Made by a program: the position numbers and the translations under genes. From Eublepharis macularius (taxonomy: Eukaryota; Chordata; Lepidosauria; Squamata; Eublepharidae), in the NCBI RefSeq assembly GCF_028583425.1, contig NC_072801.1, positions 16,636,001 to 16,700,000 of the forward strand: a DNA stretch of 64,000 nt, given 5' to 3'. The notes below the pieces were generated by a model. The model saw only the letters and a program-made list of their open reading frames with translations. It ran no database searches and was not told the origin of the DNA. Positions 34,056 to 46,007 of the stretch are shown one piece after another; position 1 is the stretch's first letter, and each line of letters starts with the position of its first letter.

Positions 34056-36361
34056 GGCTCATAGACACAGTAAGGGAAGGGGAACCCCTCTATAGACAAG
34101 TGCCTTAACCTCAAAAAAAAAAAGAATATTTGAAACTAAGACCTTATCAACAGACAATGATATTTAGCCAGATGCAAAAAGAAAACCAGCAAAAAAACCC
34201 CTTAGAACTTTTACCAATGTAACTTTTCTTATGCTGCATCCAAGAATGTGCAAACAGTAGAACGCTAGCCAAAGCTGGGGTAAACTTATTGCATTATGAG
34301 TATCCTGATGAAAGTTGATAGATTTGATAGCTCCCAGAGATCACCCTTATAATGAGTTTGGAAAAATGTGATGAAGGATACTAAAGCATAAGGATATGAA
34401 AACTTTCACTTACCTCAACAATAAACTGTTTAAAATCGTGTCTTCTTACAATCAAAAGATCCACTGTGAACCTGAAAAATTCAATAGGGACACACAAGAA
34501 AGTCTTCTGAAGTTACTTCAACATTTATTTAAGGCACACACATGAAGACTTCACAATCCTAGTTCTTGATGCAGGAAACTGCCTTGTGCAGCTGGAGGTG
34601 CTCCAATTTTCCTTGTTTCAGCTAACCCCATAAGGAAGACTGAATTAATTCAGAGACCAGGGCTAGTCCGACGAGTACATTCAACAACAGTTGCACAGAA
34701 GAAAATTCATCATGTAGCTAAATGAGTAGAAGTATGCGAGCAATAAATACTACCCTGAAAAGGGGTAATCTATCTGTCTGCTACTACTTCCCCTTTTTGT
34801 ATGCTGACGGGCAGGAGTGCAGGACTGCCCATCTTGGAATGGTTTTATTGATTGCTGTTTTTATGCTGTGTTTATTGTTTTTATGGTGTATTTTAATCAA
34901 TGTTGTACCTCGCCCTGAGCTCGCTTGCGGGGAGGGCGGGTTAAAAATATAATACATACATACATACATACATTAACGATACAATACATCGTCACTGGTA
35001 TTTAAGATTTGTGAAAGGAATGTTCTTTTCATAATACCCAAGCCAAAAGCATGAGATGTCTCAAAGATCTCCGTTATAAATCTGAAGCCCAAATTGAGGG
35101 TTAAGTTTGAAATAATATTGATAACCAAGCTTTTGCTATGAGAACTGCTGGGCCAATTAGAATTCAGAACTTGGGCTAGGGTCCTGCAAATGCATTCCCA
35201 CAACTAAGCTTTCCTCGAGTGCAAGAAGCACTGTCACATTTCAGCCAAGGTTCCATGAGAAGTCCTGGGAACACAACAGCCACCAACCCTGTTTTCCTTT
35301 CCAGTTTATATTCCACTTTAAGAGAGTTTAACATTCCCAGTCAGATCAATCCAAAAGGATTCCACATAGTTACCTGCTTTCACACAAGGATGCAAGGAAC
35401 ATTAAGAAGAAACAATCTGTACACAAAATGGACTGAGAACCTCTCTCTCTTGCAGAGCTGCTTTCTGTCAAACATCTCCTTCAATATACAAAGGGTGTAC
35501 AGGATGTAAACTTAAGCCTCAAAAGACATATAGAATTCCTAGAAAACTACAAAGCAAACATGGGGTCATCAGAGGATAACAGCTGGTTAGCATCTAGCTA
35601 TGGAAGTATTCCAGCTATTTAGCACTTTCATTACTATCAATATAAATATACCGGGTACTAAAGCATAGTACTGAAAATACTGAGCACCTTACATCTGCAT
35701 GCATTTGTAATGCTCATATATACAAATAAAAGTTAAAAGATCAGTGGATTACCACGATAGTGTAATAACTCTTGTTCAGTATTTATATAGTCAGACACTT
35801 TATGTAAATATTACCACACTAATTGCAGCATACAGAAATTTCTGCCTATTCAGTAGCTGCAACAGTGACAAAGCAAAGGATCAGCCAACCTAACCCTGCT
35901 GATGGGCAAAAATGTAGGTGTATCCTTCCATTTTGTAAGTTGCTTTGAAAGCTTTTTTTTGTTTGGCAAACTCTTATTGGGCCCTCCCCTCCCTGGCTGT
36001 GTTTTACTACATTCTCAAATATTTATATATACATTTAAAATATCATTTTAACAGGCAAAAAGTTTTTAGTGCCTTGAATTTGCCGTCTTGGGAGCCCTAT
36101 TTATGTGGAAAGGCGACATACACATATTTTAAATAAAATATAAATAAACGTTTTAAATGAATCAAACTCTGTTCAGTCACAGGTGGGACCCTGGTGGGGC
36201 AGAGAGGCCCGCTCAAGGATCTCCCTTCTCCGCCAGAGCAATCTTGGGCGCTTGGGACGCAAAGGGGAACGGGAAGCCACATTGTAGCAAAATAAAACAG
36301 CAATCAGTGGGCACCTTCAAGACTTAACAACACTAATTTCAGTAATGCTTCTAGGAGACAA
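34056..36361. other. MRTFB first intron near the promoter
   Basis: AT-rich DNA holding the LINE tail at 34838-34975 and, near 36290-36350, a weak PLE-2-like fragment. No additional exon could be supported. Confidence 0.45.
34838..34975 (+). mobile_element. LINE 3' tail with CATA microsatellite
   Basis: The tail tacctcgccctgagctcgct, then gcggggagggcgggttaaa is followed by about five units of CATA. It is the plus-strand counterpart of the LINE tail at 13384-13450. Confidence 0.55.
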
Positions 36362-36530
36362 CCAACTCCGCCAGGCTGCATTCCAAGCAAAGAGTCCAGG
36401 GGCGCCTTTTAAACTAACAAGATCTATTTGAAACAACTACTGAATTAAATGCTGTGAAGCCTTTGAGGCGCCCCTGGACTCCAGCGCTCGCTTGGAATGC
36501 AGCCACCTCTGGGGCGGAGCCTGGCGGAGT
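36362..36530. repeat. inverted duplication at the CpG island edge
   Basis: actccgccaggct-gcattccaagc-gagtccaggggcgcc on the left (36364-36408) reappears inverted at about 36464-36530 with small insertions. The spacer holds PLE-2-like sequence (ctaacaagatctatttgaa). The arms include what looks like unique promoter-flank DNA. Confidence 0.65.
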
Positions 36531-37075
36531 TCTTGGCCTCCTGGAAGCCCCGCCCCCTGAGGACCCTGTGGTAATAACCCGCCGTTGCCACTCAAACCTA
36601 CTCAGAGGCGCGGGACGCGCGGCGGAAGAATCCCCTCTCTCCCCGCCGCCCTTCCCGTCCCCGTATTTTCCCTTCCCATCCCGACATATCCCGTTGTCGC
36701 CGTCCACGGGGAAGGCAAACGGCGGGAAAGAAGGCGGGACGCGTCCCCTCACACAAACCCCGCGTCCTTTCCCTTCCCTGCGCGAACCCCAGTCCGCCCC
36801 TCACTCACCCTCTCTCGCCGCCGTTACCGCGGACATGTCCTCTCGCGAGGTTTTGGCGGCGAGATTTGGGGAGCGGCGGTGAAAAGATTAGGTGCAGTGG
36901 GACGAAGAAGGGGCGGGACGCAAAAGTGTGTGCACGCGCGCTCTCCCTGTCGGATTCGGCGGGGGCTGTCCCGAGCAAAAGGTATTGAGGCGCGCGCATG
37001 CACGCGACAACCGTCGGGATGCGCACGCGCGCGGCAAAGCGCGGCTCGACTCTTCTCACCTCGCGTTCGAAAGTT
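36480..37075 (-). promoter_or_regulatory. CpG island, probable MRTFB promoter
   Basis: CpG dinucleotides are dense from about 36480 to 37070 in an otherwise CpG-poor, AT-rich region. No TATA box is obvious. It lies upstream of the MRTFB start-codon exon in transcription order and downstream of ERCC4, so it most simply serves MRTFB on the minus strand. A strong donor (GTGAGTGAG) at 36808-36800 on that strand supports a transcribed first exon. Activity in the other direction cannot be excluded. Confidence 0.75.
36809..36900 (-). other. MRTFB: candidate MRTFB non-coding exon 1 (5' end undefined)
   Basis: On the minus strand the CpG-island sequence ends in GCGAGAGAGG followed by GTGAGTGAG, a near-consensus donor, so an exon plausibly ends at 36809. 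Its 5' end cannot be set from sequence; 36900 is a placeholder. It contains an ATG at 36836-36834. If this exon is spliced directly to 10702, that ATG opens an 11-codon uORF that stops just before the MRTFB start. Confidence 0.5.
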
Positions 37076-37324
37076 TTTTTGGGGGGGGGGGAGGAAGGCG
37101 CTCGTGTGGGCTCTCCTTCATCCGGGTATTTTCCTGCTGCCTCTGCCCTTTGTTGGCAGAAGTGTGAGAATTTGGTGCTAGTCTTGTTACCGGGACGAGA
37201 TATATGCACATTATGTATCGACATACACAACTCTATATCGACACACACAAACAATTCATGTTACTCCCCCCCCCTCTCTTGTCATATGAATGTATACACA
37301 TACACCTGCCAATAATTCCAGAGG

Positions 37325-37545
37325 TTGGTTTGTATCAGCAGAACAAAACAGGACACCTTACAGACTTTTATAAAACTGGGTCATTTGTTACCTCAGTGGA
37401 TAAACCTTCAAAACTTTATTTCCACCTAAGGCTTCATGAGTCAGAGCTTAATTCATCAGATGCAATGATGTGTTGATATCTCCTACAGATGCGTCTGATT
37501 GAGTGAACTCTGACTCACAGAAAGCTTATACTAGGTTTCTTTGGG
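37325..37545 (+). mobile_element. old PLE-2-like fragment next to the CpG island
   Basis: The head tttgtatcagcagaacaaaa and caggacaccttacagac resembles the PLE-2 arm. Two decayed hammerhead-like segments follow (catcagatgcaatg; gtctgattgagtg...agaaagcttatac). Recognition rests on remembered PLE-2 consensus patterns. Confidence 0.4.
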
Positions 37546-37646
37546 AATGCCTCCTGACCCGTCTCCTGCTGGGGTGGGGGGTGGGGGGGCTACATAACCA
37601 TCTGCCCCCTCATATGGTAAGTCACAGTCAAAACTCCAGTTGTACC

Positions 37647-38109
37647 CAGGGGTCATTTTGTAGAAAAAGAAATGCAAGAACTCATTAGCATGACTTATTA
37701 TCATATGCCACACCCCCTGACATCTCAGAGTGTCATTAGCATAATTGATTTGCATATGCCACACCCCCTGACATCACCTATCCTGGCTGTTTTGGACCCA
37801 ATCCTGGCCATTCAGGGCTGAAATTGGGCCCAAAATGGCAAAAAGGGGCTGAAAAGGGGCCCAATATGATCAGAATTGGGCTGCTGCTGAGCAGGAGAGT
37901 GATCCACCACCCGTCAGAGGCCCGATCCTGGCTGTTTTAGGACCAATCCTGGCTGTTTTAGGCCCGATCCTGGACATTTTGGGCCAAATCCTAGCCGAAA
38001 CAGGCCCAAAATGGCCCAAAATCAGGTGGGCAGGGCCACTTGACATGTGACCTCTTTGGAGAAGTACTGGAACTGGGTTCCTGCGCGTTCCCCCTCAAAA
38101 TGAGCCCTG
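37647..38109. mobile_element. hAT-like element, family E
   Basis: This 463-bp element begins caggggtcattttgtag and ends caaaatgagccctg. It is flanked by a perfect 8-bp duplication, gttgtacc, at 37639-37646 and 38110-38117. The interior repeats a motif of about 25 bp (ggcccgatcctggctgtttt) several times, and a catatgccacaccccctgac block twice. Confidence 0.88.
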
Positions 38110-38194
38110 GTTGTACCCCTTCTGCCCCTTGTTTATGCTACATTGGGAAAAGTGGATGTGGCTGCTATTTGAGGTTTGATTGTACATATTGATT

Positions 38195-38330
38195 ATTCTG
38201 ATTTTAATGTCTCTTAATGAATCTAAATGGTCTATTTTTGTATTATTATACTGTTGTAACCCACCTGAGCCCATTTGTGGGGAGGGCAGGCTATAAATTA
38301 ATTTATTAAATAAATAATAATAGAATAAAC
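38195..38330 (+). mobile_element. LINE 3' tail
   Basis: The tail gtaacccacctgagcccatt, then gtggggagggcaggctataa and (TAAA)n lies directly after the family E hAT and before the PLE-2 element. Confidence 0.55.
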
Positions 38331-38448
38331 TGAAGGTGCCATTGAACTCCTGTTTTCATCTAATAAATGAGAAACACCAAAACACTCCAGAAGCAAAGGA
38401 GTAAAGTGGCCTTTCGCACTTCATAAAAAAAAAATTCCTTTCTGATAG

Positions 38449-38668
38449 ATCAAGATGGGTAGCCATGTTAGTCTGTCTGTAGCAGTAGAAAGGAGCAAGA
38501 GTCCAGTAGCACCTATAAGGCCTATAAGACTAACAAAATTTGTGGTAGGGTATGAGCTTTCGTGAGCCGCAGTAGGGTATGATCTGAAGAAGTGAGTTGT
38601 GGCTCATGAAAGCTCATACCTGATCACAAATTTTGTTAGTCTTATAGGTGCTACTGGATTCTTGCTCT
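38449..38668. mobile_element. PLE-2 family element with inverted arms
   Basis: The left tail (gggtagccatgttagtctgt) leads into an arm with gcaagagtccagtagcacct and gactaacaaaatttgtgg. The sequence then folds back through two opposed hammerhead-like cores into the inverted arm ending ctactggattcttgctcttt. The boundaries are approximate because the target duplication is unclear. Confidence 0.7.
38573..38620 (+). ncRNA. hammerhead ribozyme-like motif of PLE-2
   Basis: The core is CUGAAGA (38584-38590), one extra A, helix II GUGAGU/GGCUCAU (38592-38597 with 38602-38607) and GAAAGCUC (38608-38615). GGUAU (about 38576-38580) can pair with AUACC (38616-38620) as helix I. As in PLE-1, helix III would be two pairs without a loop and one extra base follows A9. 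Predicted cleavage is after C38615. Confidence 0.6.
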
Positions 38669-38718
38669 TTCCTTTCCATTTCTGAGTTGTATATAAGACA
38701 ATGCTTGTGGATGCACGT

Positions 38719-38947
38719 TAGGCTTGCCAGCCCCCAGGTAGTGGCTGGAGATCTCCCAGAATTACAACTGGTCTCCAGGCCGCAGAGATCAGTTCACCTG
38801 GAGAAAATGGCTACTTTTGGGGGTGGACTCTATGGAATTATGCCATGCCAAGGTATTTTCCCTTCCCAAACCCCACTTTCTCCAGGTTTCTCCAGGTTTC
38901 ACCCCCTAGATCTCCAGGAATTTCCTAATTTGGAGCTGGCAACCCTA
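38719..38947. mobile_element. hAT-like MITE, family D, copy 1
   Basis: This 229-bp element has ends taggcttgccagcc and ggctggcaaccctat-like, with a ggtctccaggccgcagagat interior. It matches the copy at 47713-47937 nearly throughout. Its flanking duplication is not recognisable. Confidence 0.75.
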
Positions 38948-39014
38948 ATGTTGTACAGCAACCTATTGGTTTTTGTTTACTCTGCCTTTTGTCTAAGGAA
39001 CACCAGCTGATGTA

Positions 39015-39085
39015 CATGATTGTCCTCCGTTTATCCTCACAACAGCCCTGTGAAGTAGGCTTGGCAAGGTCACCCTGCAAAGTGG
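39015..39085 (-). mobile_element. SINE core fragment
   Basis: Only the minus-oriented core (atcctcacaacagccctgtg, aagtaggcttggcaaggtca) remains. Confidence 0.5.
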
Positions 39086-40097
39086 CCTAAACAAGCCCCA
39101 AAGGGGCATACAATTCAAAAATCTGTGGCATTCCTATGCAAAATGCAAATGCACACAAGAAAAAAAATGGAGCAAGGGTTCACACCAGCTGTAGCTGACA
39201 GTATCACAGCACACATGAGCACCTTCACATCAGTTGGCTGTGAATAGAACTATCTCCTAGGAATTTGCTTGATTCTTTTTTTAAAGCCGTCTAAGCTAGT
39301 GACAATCACCACACTTTGTAATAGAGAATCCAGTTAAATTAACTGTTTTATAAAGACTTCTTGTCTGTTCTGGATATATAGCCCATCAACATCATTTGGA
39401 ATCTCTAAGTTCTCGAGAGGAAAAGTTGTCTCTATCCACTTTTGCCCTTCCATGCAGAATTTGATAAGCACCTCCCCCCCCACACACATATAAACAGCAA
39501 AAAACCAAACACATTAGCATAAGCAGCACATCTTTCTTTCAGACAAAGCAGAGAATTCCTGATGGAAAATTCAGTTGACTTTATCATAAGTAATACTGAT
39601 GAACTATGTACAGCAGTTTCAAAAAATGCCCAGGGGAAGGAGGCCAATTCAGTTTAACATTCTTGTAAACAAAAGTCTTACAACTGATTCTCCTTTAAGT
39701 CCTGGAGCAGTGTCTTTTCCCAAAAATAATCAAAAGAAAACAATCTGACTTTATTGCACAACCAAACAGGCTTCTCAAAAGAAAAAGCCTTTCCAAGTTC
39801 CTGTTACCAAAAACAAAATAAAAGGCACGCTATTAGATCAGTGGGGGGATGAGGGTAATGTTTAGAATGGGGGAAAGTTACACGAATGCTTCCCCCTGCA
39901 ATATCTAATTAGACTTGTAAAAATAAACTTGAAATGAGTTGATCAAATCAGCAATCCCATCTCCTGCTCCTTGCCAAAGACTGCCTAGCTCCCTGGAGTC
40001 CTTGCAGTTAGTATCATTTTTTAACATGCACAAAAAAAATTAAGACAAATAGGAGCAAATGTATACAAGACAATCATTGCTGGTCAAGCAACAGTAT

Positions 40098-40290
40098 CGC
40101 CATTTACATCGTTTGTACCCCACCTTTCTCCCCAACTGGTACCGAAAGCAGCTTAACGTTGCTCTCTACTCTATTTTACCCTCACAACAACCTTGTGAGG
40201 TAGCTTAGGCTGGGAGTGTGTGATTGCCAGGCCCAAGGTCAACTGACAATCTCAGTAAACAGAGACCCACAGAGCGCATGCCCATACAGA
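40098..40290 (-). mobile_element. squamate SINE
   Basis: Minus-oriented: 3' end ccccacctttctccccaact, core ccctcacaacaaccttgtga and ggcccaaggtcaactgac. The tRNA-like head is degraded. Confidence 0.7.
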
Positions 40291-40761
40291 AGGGGGCTTC
40301 TGGGTCCTACAAAGTGCAAGCGGAAGAGTGTCACAAATACGAATTTTCCTTATGTTCCCCTTCCTCCAGCAACCCTCTTTTAACGTAGGAAAATCTTATG
40401 CTGGGAAAGGCAGGGAGGCCTTTCCATACTTTTCTATGGCCCCACATGCCCTACAAAGGACATGCGGAGCCAGAAAAGAAGGAGCAAAAAGCCTCTCCAT
40501 CACCTTTTCCACAGGTTAAGGGGAGGGAGGGAAACTGGAAGCTCATTCTCCCCCCTCCGAGGGCTCCCCTGCAGCACCAAGCAAACAAGTGCTGTTTAAG
40601 GTGAGTTCTCCAATGTGTGTCTGTCTGAGTTGAGAAGTACACTCATGTCATAGCACATATCTGGTGTATCATGTCCTTTGACCCTAAACATGCCTCAGAT
40701 TGGACTGTGCGCTTAAAATGCAGCTCTTAAGATTTTGACAAATGATGTCAGGAAAGAATGG

Positions 40762-40808
40762 AAAAGAGCAAGAGTCCTCCAGTAGCACCTATAAGACTAA
40801 CAAAATTT
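40762..40808. mobile_element. PLE-2 arm fragment
   Basis: The block agagcaagagtcctccagta, then gcacctataagactaacaaa, matches the arm of the 38449-38668 element. No second arm or ribozyme core is present. Confidence 0.6.
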
Positions 40809-41538
40809 TGATCTTTGGTTAAGGAGTCTGGAGAGCTATCAACAGAGCTCTCAAAGAAAGCAAAATCAATGTATATTTATCCTAAATTTTGGTAGAACCA
40901 TTGAAGAGGGTGGTAAAGGAAAGTTAGGAATCACGAAACAGATGACAAAGGGTTGAATCCAGATGAAATTTGCTACTGGATCTTTCCTGCCCCTCCCACT
41001 GTGGTCACTGATCTTCAAAAAATGCTGCTTGTTGGGAATGGTGGACCAGGAATTACATGGGTTTTTGGGGGGTGGGGGGAGATAGATGGGTGGGAATTGC
41101 CAGTATAGTCTGGATCTAACCTAGAGAGAAGAAATTTCTTTGCAATCAGAAGATATCTTGGCTTGGTGGCTGCCCGAAGCTCAAGTACTTGATGTTCAGA
41201 TTTTCAAAGTCAGCACTGGAGCCAGAATGTTAAAAACAGAGGACAATTTGGTATTCTCTTTCTCAGCCTGAGAAGGGATTTGCGAAGGGGCTTCAGCAAA
41301 AAAGAACAATCTGTTCCAACAACACTGAAAAAATGGGGGACATCACAATACGGAACTAAATCCAGTTGACCACACAGGCATGCAGCTCTTGTCCAGTTGT
41401 TTTCACAATTCTCTAGCAGCATAGAAACAGCTCCCTCTAGTATGTGGTATATGGAGAACATGTTCAATCTGATTAGGATTTTGGCTGCTTTCATGGCAAG
41501 CAGTCAGGCTGTGTGTGGCTGGCCTGGCCAAGTTTTTA

Positions 41539-41561
41539 TGTGTGTGTGTGTGTGTGTGTGT
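41539..41561. repeat. (TG)n microsatellite
   Basis: Eleven TG units in the ERCC4-MRTFB interval. Confidence 0.95.
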
Positions 41562-43284
41562 TCAACATGACAGATTGAGATTGTTCAGGAGAGATGAGTT
41601 ATGAACTTTTTATCGGGTCCTTTGCCACCAACTATTAATAGCAAAGATATTTCCCCCCTCGCTCTAACACCACTGCCAAGCTTGTAAAGGATTTTGAAAT
41701 TGTTTTAGTACATTTTTCAATCTTTTGTGTACGTTATGCAAACAATAACAGAGGCAAGATTTTAACTCGCAACAAACCCGAAGTCTGAACACAAACAGTG
41801 GCAGAGTTTAGCTAGCAGCATGACCTTCCCTGTAGCTGCTCCATTGCTGTGGATTTCTTACCCGTGGCTGTTCATTTGGCTTTCTCTCTTCCCTTTTGGG
41901 GAGACAAATGAGAACATAAAACAGGGCACTTTTTCTGGGCCACTTGGCAAACCTACTTGGCAGGACAGTACAGATTGCTTCTCAAATGGCTTGATATGCC
42001 CTAAGGCTTGGTAAATAGTCGGCAGTGAAGATCCGACATTTACATCTACGCTGTGAAGAAGCTAACCCGGATGGTTTCTTCTGCACTTAAGGAGAAAAGT
42101 GCAAGCCAGACCGGATTATTTTCTGGTCAGTTGGTTACTCATCCAGTTAGGTCACTACCCTGCCTATGAGGCAGTCCCTTTATATCCCACCCCCCAAAGA
42201 AAGTTCCTTTTTCAGTTACACTCTTGCAAACACTGCATGGAACCTGACAACGGGTCATTTCGTGCCAGCTAACAAGTCTTCCGTGCTGGTAACCTGAGAT
42301 TCTGCCTTGTATCTCTGAAAATGATGCCCAGTAACGTAAGCTAAGAACAACTCTGCTTTATATATAGAAACTGTTTGTTTTATTGGCAGACCACTCTCAG
42401 AATAAATAATGAGGTAATTTTTAAGAGGAACCCAGAGAAATTGGCTATTAATCCTAAGAGCAGAAGGCCCGGGAGTTTGCTCTTTGGTTTCTGGGCCTGG
42501 CTTATGAGTAGTAGCAACTGCTTGTCAAAGGTCATGCTTTAAGGGCAGGGGGACAGGGTGAAAGATGTAAGCCTTTAGCCTTGCAGTATCTTCCTCAACC
42601 CTTTGCTTGTTCCTTTTGAAAATATAGGTGTTGCCGAACCCTAAGCAGGTTTATGCAGAAGTGGGTACCCTTGGGATCAGTGTGGCTTACTCTGGAGTGA
42701 ACATGCAACTTGGGGGCCCCTCAAGTTAAAAAAAAATTCAGAATTTAAACTATAGTGGGAAAAGAAATAATTTGCATACGAAAGAGCATGAGCTATAACT
42801 GAGGGTTTGCATTTGCCCTCTGATGCATCTGGCACCCAATGAAGCAGCGGCTCAGAGTTCCATCTTATGCATGAGGAGACAGGGAACTTTACTTTCAAGG
42901 AGCGGCTTTTTATTGCCCTTCAGCACATGGAATGGAGGGTGCGAACCTCTGCGTGCTTTTATTTGCTGAAGACGACAGGGCTTACAGCCAAGAACACACA
43001 AACAGGATTGGACAGGAATGGGTGGAATGGTTACAGGCTCCCAGTGAAAGGTACATGATAGAGTTACCTTGCCACATCAGGTCTCGTCAGTGCCCAGATG
43101 GATGGATGGCAGAGCTTGAGTACTGTGAAGGAAGTAACCAGCCACATGAATACATAATAAACATCCACGGAATCTCCACTGCCACAGGCAAAAAAGGACC
43201 CCAGCTGACCTTCCCCACCTTGTGTTGTCTTCCACCCATGAGAGAGAAAAACACAATGACTTTGAGATCCAGAGCATTGGAGGT

Positions 43285-43529
43285 TTGTCCCTGCCACTGC
43301 TCCCCTTGCTCCCCTAAATGCACTCAGCAGCCAGAGGGGGCCAAGCGCACCAGCAGGTAAGAGGGAGCCAAATGGACTAGACAAGACGCCTAGAGAAAGA
43401 ACCTCTGCCAGAGAGAAGAGGGATTTTCTCCCTCTTCTCCCGAGGTTCTTTCTCACTACATTTCCCATGGAAACTGGTGGGAAACTGACACGTGTCCTCC
43501 GCGTGTCGGGCATCTCGTCTAGTTTGGAT
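43285..43529. mobile_element. family G fragment
   Basis: The right end (gggcatctcgtctagtttgg) and the inner blocks (gaaagaacctctgccagaga; ccctaaatgcactcagcagc) match the element at 33402-34055. The left terminal repeat is missing. Confidence 0.65.
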
Positions 43530-46007
43530 CTGAGTGAACGAAGTGTCAAGTCCCCCTGCTTTCTATTTGCTCCAGCTTTTCCAAAATGAACGAGGTTATA
43601 TACTCCTCTGGGTTAGAGTCGATGCTATGTGGTCATAAAACTCTTGTAGTTTAGCCACTATATGGAAGCCTTAAGGGCCAGTACTCTAGACAGGACACAG
43701 TTCCCTGCAGTAGCAAAAGCCTGACCTGCTGAATTGGAAAGCACAGGGCATCCGTCTGTGCAAAGATCTAGCAACTGTAAATATATCCTGTTCCGCCTGC
43801 AGGTTTAAGGCTTATTTAAAGAAGACCTTGGAGGGATGCATGACACCATAGCTATGGATATTTATGTTTTCAACTGCTGTTATTAATGACAATGGGGGCA
43901 GGGCGTAAGAAATTGTTCTTCACAGTGCCAGAAAGGCCTAAAACTTGATTTCTTTTAGGGTTATGAAAAAAACTGGCTGGATAATGTGGTTATGGTCAAA
44001 CTTGATCTGGTCTGTTTGTTTTTAAAGAAAGAAAAATGAACAGCTTGCACCCAAGGCAGGCCTTCTGTCTAGTGTATCATTGTTCCACTCTTCCCTCTGA
44101 GGTTTGCCGCAAGCCAAGAGGCTTTTTTGTTCTTTTAGTTAAATATATGTGTGAAAATCAAGATTGCTCTACAATACTGAAACATTTCAAAAATAGGCCA
44201 CAGCGGCTGCAGCCTGTGATAGAAGTGCATGGCGTTAGCATTCATGCATCTGCATTTATGCATATACACACTCAAGACAGACTGCACCCATGCCTCCCTC
44301 TGAGATTTAGCCTACAAAGAAACTAGGGCGGCATGAGGCTTTTACTTTTTCAACGTGAGAGTCTTCATTTTTTTTTCCTTCTCTGTCTCAAATGTTTCTG
44401 GTGCATCTTGAAATCTGGTTTGCACCCACCACCCATACACTAATTCTGCCACACCTACAAATTGCAGACTTTGGCTCCTCTATCATGCCCTACAGCATTT
44501 TTTCCTCTTCCCCTTTACTTTTGTTCTGGATGGCTAGCCCAATGAAAAGCTCTGGAGAACTTCAAAGTTGGCACTTGCCATTTTGTGCTTTTTTGTTTGG
44601 TCTTCAAAAAACAAACCAGTTTTATACTCATGTTGTATCAGGAAGGCTGCTTAGCCCTGAAGAATGACAACTGCAAAAATTCAGACTAACAAAATGTTCA
44701 CAAGACATGCCAACAAAAGGCAAAAATAGGAAGAAAATGGATTTGCTAGGGCTGGGAAAGTGACCAGAAAGAGGGGCTGTTCTTGGTTTAAAAGCAGGGT
44801 TTTTTTCAGCTGGAACGCGGTGGAACGGAGTTCCGGAACCTCTTGAAAATGGTCACATGGTCGGTGGCCCCTCCCCCTGATCTCCAGACAGAGGGGAGTT
44901 TAGATTGCCCTTTGCGCCACGGCGCGGAGGGCTATCTAAACTCCCCTCTGTCTGGAGATCAGGGGGCAGGGCCACCAGCCATGTAACTATTTTCTTCAAG
45001 GGCAACCCACTGAGTTCCGCCACCTCTTTTCCCAGAAAAAAAGCCCTGTTTAAATGGACTGTCTGACCTAGAGAAACCCCAGTTCTGACTAATGCTGGAA
45101 GTCTCTATCAGAAGGGTTACATGTTTTAGCAGCACCGAATTCCCTGTTGGCGTTTGAATGAAGAAAACAAGCTCCATTTTTTTGGAAGCTCCAATCACCT
45201 TTTCTGGCCTTGTACCTCTAAGCTCAACACCAATAATTCTCATTTTGGTCATCCAGCTTGTACAATTACCAGGACCAGCATGCTGCTATGGTAACCCTCT
45301 TTATTGTCAAAACAGAAACCACTGCTGTGGTATATCCAAAGAGGCAGACTGTGGCTTCCTTTGACCGAAGCACCAACAAGACCGAAGAAACTCCTTACCA
45401 TTTTAAGGGCATGCCTACTTCAGATTTTAAGAGTTTCTCCGAATTTAAATAGCCTGTTCCCCCAGAACCTTTCCCTTCTGCGTTTGGAAACACAGACAGA
45501 CAAAGGAAGATGCTTTCCCGGTCATTCTCTCCCCTTGGTGTTTGGGATATGCCAGCTATTCTTAGGCTGTACCAGCCTTATGTGTTTTGTCACACTTCCA
45601 TCCCAACTATAGCAGAAGAAGGCGTGCAATTAGCAGGACTTTAAAACAAAACTGGAGGGGCTTCCAAGTAACTGCATGCCGATGCCACCTAGCATGCAGT
45701 CAGATTTGCCCCCTTGCCAAGTGTGGGGGTGGGCGGGCATGTCAACCAGTGGCCAGCTGACCGGGAATCACTGCGCTAGAAGGGAGCTGAAGAGATCATG
45801 TTAGTTCAAGCTCTTGCTCATTGCAAGACATCCAGATTTGGGTTCAGCACCCCCCCCCCCAACAGATGGCTAACCAGCTTCTACTTGAAAAATCTTCACC
45901 AAGGGAGAGACTTCTACTCTCCCTACACAGGCCATCAATTCAATTGTCAAGCTGTTCTTACTATTAGGAAGCTTTTTTTTTGGTAATGTTCAACTGAAAA
46001 TGTATTT
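43530..46007. other. ERCC4-MRTFB intergenic stretch
   Basis: Apart from the family C MITE at 44795-45048, nothing was recognised. Confidence 0.5.
44795..45048. mobile_element. palindromic hAT MITE, family C, copy 1
   Basis: This 254-bp element has ends cagggtttttttcagc and gaaaaaaagccctg, flanked by tttaaaag and tttaaatg (7 of 8). The centre is a long palindrome: ctgatctccagacagagggg and its complement around a GC-rich loop. It lies between ERCC4 and MRTFB. Confidence 0.88.

Larger units (their letters stand above)
39086..43284. other. ERCC4-MRTFB intergenic stretch
   Basis: It contains the SINE at 40098, the PLE-2 fragment at 40762, a TG microsatellite, and an old LINE-like segment near 39280-39370 (aagccgtctaagctagtgac) also seen at 54790-54930 and 57140-57260. 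No gene was seen. Confidence 0.5.

Noticed and set aside
36454..37315. Several ORFs of 100-200 codons in the CpG island on both strands
   Set aside because: GC-rich sequence has few stops; frames are arginine/proline-rich, overlap one another and show no family match.
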